64,000 nucleotides of DNA from UMGS1958 sp045542415 (GTDB taxonomy: Bacteria > Bacillota > Clostridia > UBA1381). Location: positions 1 to 64,000 of the forward strand of contig JAZQKZ010000008.1 in the NCBI GenBank assembly GCA_045542415.1, in the 5' to 3' direction. Position numbers and translations under genes: made by a program. Under the pieces are notes generated by a model. It searched no databases. It was not told the origin of the DNA and saw only the letters and a program-made list of their open reading frames with translations. Of this stretch, positions 1-6,549 are shown piece after piece (the first letter of the stretch is position 1; each line of letters starts with the position of its first letter).

Positions 1-151
1 ATATGGCCTGTCATGAGTGATTGATATACGAAACGTTGTAATCAAAAAATATAATTTAAACGAAACACGCTAAATAAAATGATATACATAATAAGTAAAG
101 TGAGCTGTTGCAAATACAGCAGGCTTAAAAGTGATTTAATACAAAATAAAC

Positions 152-199
152 AAGAACCGAATTTGTTAAAAAAATCAATTTAACAAATTCGGTTCTTTT
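152..199. terminator. Perfect 19-bp hairpin, bidirectional terminator
   Basis: Arms 152-170 and 179-197 are perfectly complementary around an 8-nt loop (171-178). The arms begin with A runs and end with T runs, so the structure would read as an intrinsic terminator in either direction. It probably ends a gene lying left of the window. Confidence 0.7.
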
Positions 200-242
200 A
201 ATCTTTAATGCGAAAATTGACAGATTATCAGAAAATAACAGG

Positions 243-291
243 AAAAACGTAGGATTGTGTGTTTTTATGACATATAATCCTACGTTTTTTT
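243..291. terminator. 14-bp hairpin with T run
   Basis: Arms 243-256 and 276-289 pair perfectly (core ACGTAGGATT), followed by a run of T. This is a second terminator-like hairpin 44 bp after the first, again with A/T flanks suiting both strands. Confidence 0.6.
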
Positions 292-507
292 ATTTCTATA
301 CAGCATCAAACATAACAATTCAAAAATATTTTATTTCAGACAGAGAAAAATCTTGTAATAAAAGGAATTTAGTTGATTATTGCAAGATTGAATTTCATTC
401 TTGGGAATCCCCTCCAATTCGGTATCCATAGCCTTTGGCTTTCAACGCAAAATATAGAAAGTCAGAGGTTAAAAGCTATGGAAACAAAAAAAGTTGAAAA
501 TATTTTT

Positions 508-536
508 TTAATCCTTAAGAGCAGCTTAGGGATTAA
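508..536 (-). terminator. 12-bp hairpin ahead of the HTH gene
   Basis: Arms 508-519 and 525-536 pair with one G-T wobble around AGCAG. Read on the minus strand it is followed by a T run, so it may be a minus-strand terminator. It also lies about 20 bp upstream of the HTH gene's SD, so a regulatory role is possible. Confidence 0.4.
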
Positions 537-572
537 GGTTTATAATAAAAACATAGAGAGGAGGTGCGGATC

Positions 573-905
573 TTGAAAGAGGATTTCACAACCTTTGAAA
601 GACGTATGGAAATACTCTCTATGCTTTTGAATCACAAGCAAATTTCACAGATAGAATTAGCGAGAAGATTTTCGGTTTCAGATGTCACAATATACAGTGA
701 TGTCAATGCGTTGAGTAGATTCGCACCCATATGCAGTCGTCTGGGAAGATACGGCGGTATTTACCTGATGGACGGTTTTTCATTAAGAAAAGCATATCTT
801 TCTCGTGATGAAGAAGAGCTTCTAAAAGAACTATCAAAGGGGCTTACCGGAAAACGAAAAATGCTTCTTCAGACAATTATACATAAATTTGCGATGCCTA
901 AATAA
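573..905 (+). CDS. HTH-domain protein of the element
   Basis: A 110-aa protein with an N-terminal winged-helix HTH of the DeoR/HTH_11 kind (residues about 5-60: HKQISQIELARRFSVSDVTI, then a second helix with YSDVNAL). A glycine-rich turn and an acidic helical tail follow. The GTG at 564 overlaps the SD (GAGGAGG), so the TTG at 573, about 8 nt after the SD, is the likelier start. It is far shorter than full DeoR or YafY-type WYL regulators and has no effector domain, so it looks like a stand-alone DNA-binding protein of the element. A role in controlling element genes is inference from position. Confidence 0.65.
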   Translation: MKEDFTTFERRMEILSMLLNHKQISQIELARRFSVSDVTIYSDVNALSRFAPICSRLGRYGGIYLMDGFSLRKAYLSRDEEELLKELSKGLTGKRKMLLQTIIHKFAMPK

Positions 906-1519
906 GCCAATTATCCAAAACGGCATTTGGTATATAATTTACCCCAACATAATCAAAGGCGTATTGCCGTTTTTGCGCCTTTGGTTGCTTCCAAGTTGTC
1001 AATCTGATAAAGCACATTTTCAAGTGTGTTTTATCAGGCGGATAACGTCTGTATTTACAAAGAAAGCTTTGGAAGATAACGCCAGAGCAGTATAAAGAGC
1101 AAACGAATACTTTCCTATATGGCAGAGCCACTGATTGAATGCGCCATGACGATGTAAAGCTTCTACCCATAAATAAGATGCATCAGAGCGAGAAACATTT
1201 ACAATCTAAATCAACTTTGCAAGTTGAAAGGCGATGACGTTATATAGGCATAATGATACTTCTGCTGAGTCCTGCTGCACAAGTGTAGCAAAGTCCGAGC
1301 GTTAAGAGCGTCGCAGGCAAGACAGCAGTCCGGGCGGATGCCGGGAAGGTGGAACTCCTATGGAGCAGTTAAGCAAACTGCCATTCGTTGGCTTAGATAA
1401 ATCTTGATGATAGAGATTAGATAAAATTTAATCTGTGTCATGAAGATATAAAAGTGACCAAGCTATAAAACATTACATATTATGTACAGACATAATTATG
1501 ATAAGGGAGGTGTTTTGCG
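906..1519 (+). ncRNA. Hairpin-rich non-coding region, candidate structured RNA
   Basis: About 610 nt without a credible gene but with many local hairpins. They include an AAAGGCG/CGCCTTT pair near 955-983, a 13-bp stem 1004-1016/1025-1037, and CAACTT/AAGTTG at 1212-1226. A compact GC-richer block (1262-1381) has nested pairing CTGCTG 1262-1267 with CAGCAG 1323-1328 and CCTGC 1271-1275 with GCAGG 1313-1317, then small hairpins at 1355-1365 and 1365-1381. The density of nested pairing contrasts with the AT-rich flanks and suggests a structured RNA made from the element. I cannot match it to a known class. It is not an evident tRNA, RNase P, tmRNA or group II intron 3' end. Confidence 0.4.
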
Positions 1520-1645
1520 ATGAAAGAAAATAAAGATGTGATTTTTATCGTTAAAAACGTATTTAAAACAAAAGAGATGGCAGATAAAGATAGATTTAAT
1601 AAACAATACGAACAATACATAAATTTCTGTGAGAACAAAATTTGA
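1520..1645 (+). CDS. Small 41-aa protein upstream of the recombinase
   Basis: A short ORF of 41 codons with a strong SD (GGGAGGT, 1505-1511) before ATG 1520. The product is highly charged (starts MKENKDVIFIVKNVFKT, ends FCENKI) with a predicted strand-then-helix pattern. Small proteins of this size and layout commonly precede serine recombinases in clostridial elements; that comparison is from memory. Function is unknown. It lies just before the recombinase promoter and could be made from the upstream non-coding transcript. Confidence 0.5.
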   Translation: MKENKDVIFIVKNVFKTKEMADKDRFNKQYEQYINFCENKI

Positions 1646-1690
1646 TTGATATATGAGCATGTGCTATAATGAATATGGTCATATATCAAT
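1642..1690 (+). promoter_or_regulatory. Recombinase promoter within a 12-bp inverted repeat
   Basis: TTGATT (1642-1647), a 17-nt spacer and TATAAT (1665-1670) form a good sigma-A promoter for the recombinase. A perfect 12-bp inverted repeat, 1645-1656 (ATTGATATATGA) and 1679-1690, brackets the -10 box with 22 bp between arms. This is the layout of a repressor operator or of a hairpin at the transcript start. Confidence 0.6.
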
Positions 1691-1713
1691 TCCTCGGAAA
1701 GGAGGAAATCTGA

Positions 1714-3306
1714 ATGAGGAATTTAACAGATATATATGTAAGACTGTCAGATGAGGACAGAGATAAGAGGTGTGCAACAGATGAAAGCGAAAGTATTCAG
1801 AATCAGAAGTCTATGCTGATAAATTACTGTATTGAGCAGGGCTGGCAGATTCATAACATTTACTGCGATGAGGATTACAGCGGAGCGGACAGGAACCGAC
1901 CTGCATTCAATCAGATGCTTAAAGATTGTGAGGAAGGAAAAGTTGACATTGTTCTGTGCAAAACACAGTCGAGATTTTCGCGTGATATGGAAATCGTAGA
2001 ACGCTATATTCATGGAAAGTTTCTTGAATGGAATGTGCGTTTCGTTAGTATTGTTGACCATGCAGATACAAGCGTAGCGGGCAACAAAAAGGCACGACAG
2101 ATAAACGGACTTATCAATGAATGGTATCTTGAAGATTTATCTGATAACATAAGAAAAACCTTATATCATAAAAAGATTAAGGGCGAATATTGTTGTCCCT
2201 ATGCACCGTACGGTTACAAACTTGATCCGGAGGATAAGCATCACTTTGTGGTTGATCCGCCTGCGGCAGAGGTAGTGAAGAGCATTTTTGAAATGTACAA
2301 AAGCGGTATGGGGTATATAAGAATTGCAAAGGCATTAAATGAGAAAAAAATTCCGCCGCCCGGAGTATATAAAGAAATGCAGGGATTAAACTATAAAAAT
2401 CCATATGCAAATCTTGTTACAACACAATATTGGCGTGATAACACCATATATTACATACTTCGCCAGGAAGTATATACGGGAGCCGTTGTTCAGGGTAAAA
2501 CTAAGAATTTGTCTTATAAGAGCAAAAAACGTATTAAAATACCTCGTAGCGAGTGGATTGTAGTGCCTGATATGCATGAACCTATCATTGATGAAAAGCT
2601 GTGGGCAAGTGTACAGGAGCTTATAAGAAGTCGTCCGGGTAAAGACAGAGCATTTAAAGCAAAAGAAGGGGCTGAAATAAATCCGTTGCGAGGCGTGATG
2701 CGTTGTAAGGAATGCGGAGCCAATATGTGGAGAATGAGCTATCAATGTGCTCATGAACGGTATAAATATTATCGTTGCCGTACTGTGAAGAACAGTAAAG
2801 ATGCCTGCAGTAATGTTGACAGTGTACGTCAGATTGATGTTGAAGAGGTTGTTTTGAAGGAATTAAAGATGCTGATCGATAATTGCTTTGAACCTGATAA
2901 GATTGATTTGAAAAAGGCTGATTCCTTATCAGGCAGAGTTGATTCTATGGAAACGGAGAAAAAGCAGCTTGAAAATAAGATTTCAAAGATTCAAAAAGAT
3001 TCAGTTAATCTTTACCGAGATAAGCTCAGCGGATTATTGAATGATGAGCAGTTCAAAATGTTGAATGAAAGCTTTAACAATGAAATTCGTCAGTATCAGG
3101 AGAGGGTTGCATTACTTGGAAATGAAATTGTTCGTATATCAGATGAAAAAGAATTGAAACTTTCAAAAGAAGAGATTCTTGAGAAATATCATGATGTTAA
3201 TAAGCTCACATTTGAACTGGTGCACGAGCTTATTTCGTGCATAAACATAGGAAAATTGAATAGGGATACTAAAAAACGAGAAATAGAAATAATTTGGAAA
3301 TTTTAG
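1714..3306 (+). CDS. Large serine recombinase (site-specific integrase)
   Basis: A 530-aa large serine recombinase that would integrate and excise the element through paired att sites. The N-terminal resolvase domain (about 1-145) has the catalytic serine in YVRLSDED (Ser12) and the arginine-bearing SRFSRDM segment. A recombinase domain (about 155-260) begins YAPYGYKLDPED. A zinc-ribbon follows around 320-370 with CKECG and later single cysteines (YYRCR, DAC). A long coiled coil (about 390-480) comes next, then a basic C-terminus. Length is typical of the family. The start ATG follows AAAGGAGG at a good distance. No excisionase-like recombination directionality factor is visible in the window. 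The gene is intact and looks functional. Confidence 0.93.
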   Translation: MRNLTDIYVRLSDEDRDKRCATDESESIQNQKSMLINYCIEQGWQIHNIYCDEDYSGADRNRPAFNQMLKDCEEGKVDIVLCKTQSRFSRDMEIVERYIHGKFLEWNVRFVSIVDHADTSVAGNKKARQINGLINEWYLEDLSDNIRKTLYHKKIKGEYCCPYAPYGYKLDPEDKHHFVVDPPAAEVVKSIFEMYKSGMGYIRIAKALNEKKIPPPGVYKEMQGLNYKNPYANLVTTQYWRDNTIYYILRQEVYTGAVVQGKTKNLSYKSKKRIKIPRSEWIVVPDMHEPIIDEKLWASVQELIRSRPGKDRAFKAKEGAEINPLRGVMRCKECGANMWRMSYQCAHERYKYYRCRTVKNSKDACSNVDSVRQIDVEEVVLKELKMLIDNCFEPDKIDLKKADSLSGRVDSMETEKKQLENKISKIQKDSVNLYRDKLSGLLNDEQFKMLNESFNNEIRQYQERVALLGNEIVRISDEKELKLSKEEILEKYHDVNKLTFELVHELISCINIGKLNRDTKKREIEIIWKF

Positions 3307-3355
3307 GGACATTTTGGCTGTTTTTAAGCGTAATTTGAGCTGCTTTTAAAGCATA

Positions 3356-3382
3356 ATACTGATGTGCGATGTCCGGCATCAA
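3356..3382. other. Presumed attachment site (attR) inside the amidase gene
   Basis: On the minus strand the frame encodes ILIDAGH and then diverges (RTSVL...), where the amidase family continues GHGG. The crossover therefore lies at or just before the CAT codon at 3369-3371. Nearby sequence on the plus strand reads GATGTGCGATGTCCGGC. The exact core cannot be set without the left junction. Confidence 0.5.
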
Positions 3383-3506
3383 TTAGTATCACCGGAGGGG
3401 AGGAATGTGAAAATGCAGGTAGGATAGCACTTATCTGAATGATCATTCCGGCAATAAGTCCTATTGAAAGAAAAACAGAAAATAAAACAGAGAATTTTAT
3501 ACGCAT
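3369..3506 (-). pseudogene. cwlD: 5' fragment of a CwlD-like amidase gene, cut by the element
   Basis: From ATG 3506 the frame encodes a short basic start, one hydrophobic membrane helix (about residues 5-30), a linker, and SPPVILIDAGH. That is the opening of an Amidase_3 (N-acetylmuramoyl-L-alanine amidase) domain whose first zinc ligand is this His. The GH falls at residue 45-46, close to its place in Bacillus subtilis CwlD, which has the same anchor-plus-domain layout. After the His the frame runs into element DNA and stops at 3324. The remaining domain is absent, so the fragment cannot be active. The rest of the gene should lie beyond the element's left end. CwlD makes muramic lactam in the spore cortex; assignment to CwlD rather than another Amidase_3 protein is inference. 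Confidence 0.6.
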
Positions 3507-3513
3507 AAAAAAT

Positions 3514-3551
3514 ACCTCGCATAAATATGATGTTTTATATTTATGCGAGGT
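3514..3551 (-). terminator. 15-bp terminator hairpin after ptsI, overlapping the amidase SD
   Basis: Perfect 15-bp stem (3514-3528 with 3537-3551), followed on the minus strand by ATTTTTT, so it terminates ptsI. The 3' arm contains GCGAGG, which is also the only SD candidate for the amidase start at 3506. The hairpin would therefore hide that ribosome site in read-through transcripts. Confidence 0.8.
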
Positions 3552-3563
3552 GTAAATAAATTA

Positions 3564-5210
3564 TTATAAGGATATATCAGCATTGTGGCTGTCGGTATTT
3601 AGTATCGCTTGCCTTAACGGCAATATCATATTCGGTGTGACAGAAAGCTCGTCAATGTCCATAGCCAAAAATGTCGGAGTAAGTGAAATATCCGCAGCCA
3701 GTTCACCGCAAATTCCGACCCATATACCGTTTTTATGTGCATTATCTGTGACCGTTTTAATAAGCCGCATAACAGCAGGGTGATGGTCGTCGCAGAACAT
3801 GCCGATTTCGCTGTTTTGTCTGTCTGCAGCAAGGGTATATTGTATCAGGTCGTTGGTGCCGATTGAGAAGAAATCCAGGTGTGGTGCAAGTGTATCGGAA
3901 ATAATTGCAGCGGCAGGTGTTTCAATCATACATCCCAGCTCTACGCTGTCCGAATATGGAATATTTTCACAATCAAGCTCCTGTTTTACTGTTTGAATTA
4001 TTTCAAGGATTTTGGTTATTTCCCATTCGGATGTAATCATGGGGAACATTATTGCAAGAGAGCCGAACGCAGAAGCACGGTAGAGCGCACGCAGTTGCGT
4101 CTTAAAAATATCCGGACGTTTCAGACACAGACGTATGGCTCGGATGCCGAGTGCGGGATTTTCCTCCGATGGCATATTAAAATATTCAGCTTGCTTATCC
4201 GCACCTATATCAAGTGTGCGTATTATCACACGCTTACCTGACATTTTTGCAAGAACATCCTTATATATAGCAAACTGCTCGTCCTCGGTGGGATATGTGT
4301 CAGATTCAAGATAAATAAATTCGCTTCTAAAGAGACCGATGCCCTCCGCATCGTTATTTATTACAGCAGCTAAGTCTGACGGATTTGAGATATTTGCGTA
4401 AATTTCAAGCTTTTTGCCGTCTTTTGAGATGCTTTTTACTCCTTTGAGAGCAGACAAAAGCTCACGCTGTTTTGTTGCGGCTTCGGATTTCTGATGCATA
4501 AGAGCTGATGTATCAGAGTCGGGGTCAATGTATATCACTCCTTCAAAACCGTCTATAATAACGTCCTTGTTGTGATGCTCCGGGTCAAGGATACCCTTGG
4601 CAGATATAACTGCGGGAATATCAAGCATTCGTGCAAGTATTGCAGTGTGAGAGCTTGGAGAGCCGCCCTCTGTTATAAAGGCAAGCAGCTCTGACTTGTC
4701 AAACTGAACAGTTTCGCTTGGTGCCAGATCATCTGCAGCGATAATCATGGGCTTGCCGCAGGGGATAGTATTTCCGGATGAACCGGATAAAATTCTTATA
4801 ACACGCTCAGATACATCCTTTATATCGGCTGCACGTTCTCTCATATAGCTGTCACTCATGGAATTAAAAATCTGAACAAAATTATCGCATGTTTGTGCAA
4901 TTGCTGTTTCTGCGTTAATTTTCTGTTCGGAAATTATATTTTTTATTGCGCTGATATAATCGTCGTCTTCAAGCATCATCTGATGTATTCGGAAAATCAT
5001 GGCATTTTCTTCGCCGACCTTTGTCAATGCCTTGCTGTAAAGCTCCTCAAGTTCGGTTGCGGCACATTTGATGGCGTCATCAAAGCGTAAAAGCTCTTTT
5101 TCGGTGTTTTCGGTATGGTATCTTTTGATGCGGCTTTCTTCACGAGAGTATATATATAATTTTCCGAATGCAATTCCGCTGCATACGGATTTTCCGGTTA
5201 ATGTAATCAT
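3564..5210 (-). CDS. ptsI: PTS enzyme I (phosphoenolpyruvate-protein phosphotransferase)
   Basis: A 548-aa cytoplasmic enzyme that takes phosphate from PEP and passes it to HPr at the head of the sugar phosphotransferase system. The phosphohistidine lies in GGSPSSHTAILAR (His188, matching His189 of E. coli). The PEP-binding barrel shows GIGLFRSEFIY, RTLDIGADK, GCMIETPAAA and the catalytic cysteine in GICGELA (Cys501). Length is slightly under the usual 570 aa. SD AAGGAG precedes ATG 5210. It is monocistronic, with its own promoter and terminator. No HPr or EII gene is nearby, so its partners are encoded elsewhere. Confidence 0.95.
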   Translation of the reverse strand: MITLTGKSVCSGIAFGKLYIYSREESRIKRYHTENTEKELLRFDDAIKCAATELEELYSKALTKVGEENAMIFRIHQMMLEDDDYISAIKNIISEQKINAETAIAQTCDNFVQIFNSMSDSYMRERAADIKDVSERVIRILSGSSGNTIPCGKPMIIAADDLAPSETVQFDKSELLAFITEGGSPSSHTAILARMLDIPAVISAKGILDPEHHNKDVIIDGFEGVIYIDPDSDTSALMHQKSEAATKQRELLSALKGVKSISKDGKKLEIYANISNPSDLAAVINNDAEGIGLFRSEFIYLESDTYPTEDEQFAIYKDVLAKMSGKRVIIRTLDIGADKQAEYFNMPSEENPALGIRAIRLCLKRPDIFKTQLRALYRASAFGSLAIMFPMITSEWEITKILEIIQTVKQELDCENIPYSDSVELGCMIETPAAAIISDTLAPHLDFFSIGTNDLIQYTLAADRQNSEIGMFCDDHHPAVMRLIKTVTDNAHKNGIWVGICGELAADISLTPTFLAMDIDELSVTPNMILPLRQAILNTDSHNADISL

Positions 5211-5264
5211 AGTGCATACTCCTTACTTGTTTCCGTTTAATAATTATTATCGGTTTATATTCTT

Positions 5265-5293
5265 ATTATACTATGTAATAAAAGAAAAATCAA
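5265..5293 (-). promoter_or_regulatory. ptsI promoter
   Basis: On the minus strand TTGATT (5293-5288), a 17-nt spacer and TATAAT (5270-5265), about 55 nt before the ptsI start. Confidence 0.7.
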
Positions 5294-5309
5294 AGTTTAT
5301 TTATGGAAA

Positions 5310-5333
5310 TAAAAAACTCCTGCGTTGCAGGAG
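5310..5333 (-). terminator. Terminator of the 6S-like RNA
   Basis: CTCCTGC/GCAGGAG hairpin (5317-5323 and 5327-5333) with a GTT loop, followed on the minus strand by a T run. It ends the RNA transcript just before the ptsI promoter. Confidence 0.75.
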
Positions 5334-5344
5334 AAAAATAAATA

Positions 5345-5549
5345 ACCCCGGAATAACCGTGTAATGAAAGCCAAAATTCTACCTGCCTATGCAGGTGGGT
5401 CGTTTCCCGGCTGCTTTATATGTCCACTGGCAGTCCCGAAAGGGAAAGGAGGCGTATATGCCACATCCGGAGAGAACATCCCTTTTATGAAGTGTTGGTA
5501 AAAAAGAGGCGATCGTAACGTGAAATCCCAGGGTATTAAATTGTTTACT
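5345..5549 (-). ncRNA. ssrS: Candidate 6S RNA
   Basis: A non-coding transcript unit with its own promoter and terminator. A closing helix pairs 5525-5534 (ACCCTGGGAT in the RNA) with 5345-5354 (ATTCCGGGGT), enclosing about 190 nt, the size of 6S RNA. The 3' half contains ACGACCC followed by a small hairpin (ACCTGC/GCAGGT, 5381-5396) where Firmicute 6S RNAs carry a bubble hairpin. Distal pairing includes CCCTTTCGGG. 6S RNA is a long open-bubble helix that mimics promoter DNA and binds sigma-A RNA polymerase. The class is assigned from architecture and recalled motifs, not from a model search. The short ORFs here are not credible. Confidence 0.65.
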
Positions 5550-5555
5550 GTAGTT

Positions 5556-5584
5556 ATGATACCACAATCATTGTGAAAATACAA
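5556..5584 (-). promoter_or_regulatory. Promoter of the 6S-like RNA
   Basis: Minus strand TTGTAT (5584-5579), 17-nt spacer, TATCAT (5561-5556). Predicted start near 5549, just before the closing helix. Confidence 0.6.
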
Positions 5585-5633
5585 GTGTTAAATATTGTAT
5601 ATTCAATTACATTTTTGTTACAGATAATAAGCT

Positions 5634-5939
5634 TTATTCAGCTGTATCCTCGCCGGCAAGCTCCAGGAACTTGTTGTAAGCGGTTTCAAGCTCTGCATCG
5701 TCCATAATCGGTGTAAGGTCAAGCATTTCCTTTGTTTCATCAACAAATTTAGCTTCAAGAATGATTACATCATCACTCTCAACGCCTGCATCGTCAACCT
5801 CAACAAATGCACAGTACATTTTTCCGCCCTCTTCAACCTCAAATGTACCTAAAGCAACGCAACGGATAATTCCGCCCTCGCTGTCCTCAAGCTCAACGAT
5901 TTCAATTTCTTCGTTTTCAAATCTTTCATTTTCAGCCAT
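5634..5939 (-). CDS. DUF1292 family protein (YrzB-like)
   Basis: A 101-aa, very acidic cytoplasmic protein of the DUF1292/YrzB family. The core (about 8-85) is a beta-rich domain beginning IEIVELEDSEGG and containing CAFVEVDD and DVIILEA. In many Firmicutes this gene sits next to ruvX, as here (80 bp downstream of it, same strand), so it is probably in the ruvX transcript. No molecular function is established. Confidence 0.8.
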   Translation of the reverse strand: MAENERFENEEIEIVELEDSEGGIIRCVALGTFEVEEGGKMYCAFVEVDDAGVESDDVIILEAKFVDETKEMLDLTPIMDDAELETAYNKFLELAGEDTAE

Positions 5940-6019
5940 TGTTAATTATTTCCTTTCAATTTGATAATTATATTTTAATATAAAACGTGTCAAATGTCAA
6001 CAGATTTTCCATAAAAACG

Positions 6020-6433
6020 TTATACTTTATTTCTCATCATGTATGTTTCCAATATCAGACATGCCGAGACAGTGTCAATAACGTCCTTTCTTTTCTTGCC
6101 GCGAGTGTTCGTTTCATTAAGAAATACTGAAGCCCCCATAGTGGTAAGACGTTCATCTATGAAAACTATTTCTCCCGTATATATGCTTTTTAAGTCCTCC
6201 GCAAATTTATAAGTTGCTTCGGAGCGAAATCCCTCTGTTCCGTCCATGTTCTTTGGGAGTCCCAGAACTATTTTTTCGGGATTGTATTGCTTTATAATTT
6301 TATCAAGCTCTTCAAGCAATATCTTACGGCTTTTATTTTTTATTGTGCCTACACCCTGGGCAGTAATGCCCAAAAGGTCATTGACAGCTACTCCGACTCT
6401 TGCATCGCCGTAGTCTATTCCAATTATACGCAT
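6020..6433 (-). CDS. ruvX: RuvX/YqgF putative pre-16S rRNA nuclease
   Basis: A 137-aa RNase H-fold protein of the YqgF/RuvX family, implicated in 16S rRNA 5'-end maturation and formerly called a Holliday junction resolvase homolog. It starts IGIDYGDARVGVAV, with the first catalytic aspartate in the DYG motif. It contains VLGLPKNMDGTEG, the acidic DERLTT motif and a final aspartate in DVIDTVSACLIL. Length and motifs are complete. The SD AAAGGAGG lies upstream of ATG 6433. First gene of a two-gene unit with the DUF1292 gene. Confidence 0.92.
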   Translation of the reverse strand: MRIIGIDYGDARVGVAVNDLLGITAQGVGTIKNKSRKILLEELDKIIKQYNPEKIVLGLPKNMDGTEGFRSEATYKFAEDLKSIYTGEIVFIDERLTTMGASVFLNETNTRGKKRKDVIDTVSACLILETYMMRNKV

Positions 6434-6470
6434 TTTTAGCCTCCTTTATTACATTAAAAATTTATTAATA

Positions 6471-6498
6471 TTATATTCCAAACAGCGGAATATGTCAA
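6471..6498 (-). promoter_or_regulatory. ruvX promoter
   Basis: Minus strand TTGACA (6498-6493), 16-nt spacer, TATAAT (6476-6471), about 40 nt before the ruvX start. Confidence 0.75.
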
Positions 6499-6549
6499 GA
6501 AGAGTTTGGAAATACTTATCAATAAGCAAATAAAAAACAGGAGGAAAAA

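Larger units (their letters stand above)
1..572. other. Gene-poor interior of the element
   Basis: No convincing gene is seen here. The stretch holds a small hairpin at 104-120 (GCTGT/ACAGC), two strong hairpins described separately, and a third just before the HTH gene. A 67-codon open frame at 373-576 lacks family resemblance and is probably not a gene. The first 24 bases could be the tail of an upstream gene, but too little is visible to say. Confidence 0.5.
1..3368 (+). mobile_element. Right end of an integrated serine-recombinase element
   Basis: The segment contains an HTH protein, a hairpin-rich non-coding stretch, a 41-codon ORF and a large serine recombinase, all on the plus strand. 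The recombinase lies next to the presumed right boundary, the usual place for the integrase of an integrated element. The boundary is inferred from the adjacent minus-strand reading frame, which reads as the start of an amidase up to the motif ILIDAGH and then loses family resemblance. The left end is outside the window, so size and cargo are unknown. No relaxase, phage structural gene or transposase is visible in this part. Confidence 0.7.

Noticed and set aside
373..576. 67-codon open frame before the HTH gene
   Set aside because: TTG start with a weak SD, no recognisable features, and it contains the 508-536 hairpin. It is probably not coding.
1262..1381. RNase P or tmRNA in the element's structured region
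   Set aside because: Some GTCCGRGC-like words occur, but the conserved cores and ends of either RNA are missing.
5379..5584. Two short minus-strand frames of 62 and 65 codons
   Set aside because: They fall inside the 6S-like RNA and have no SD or conserved features.
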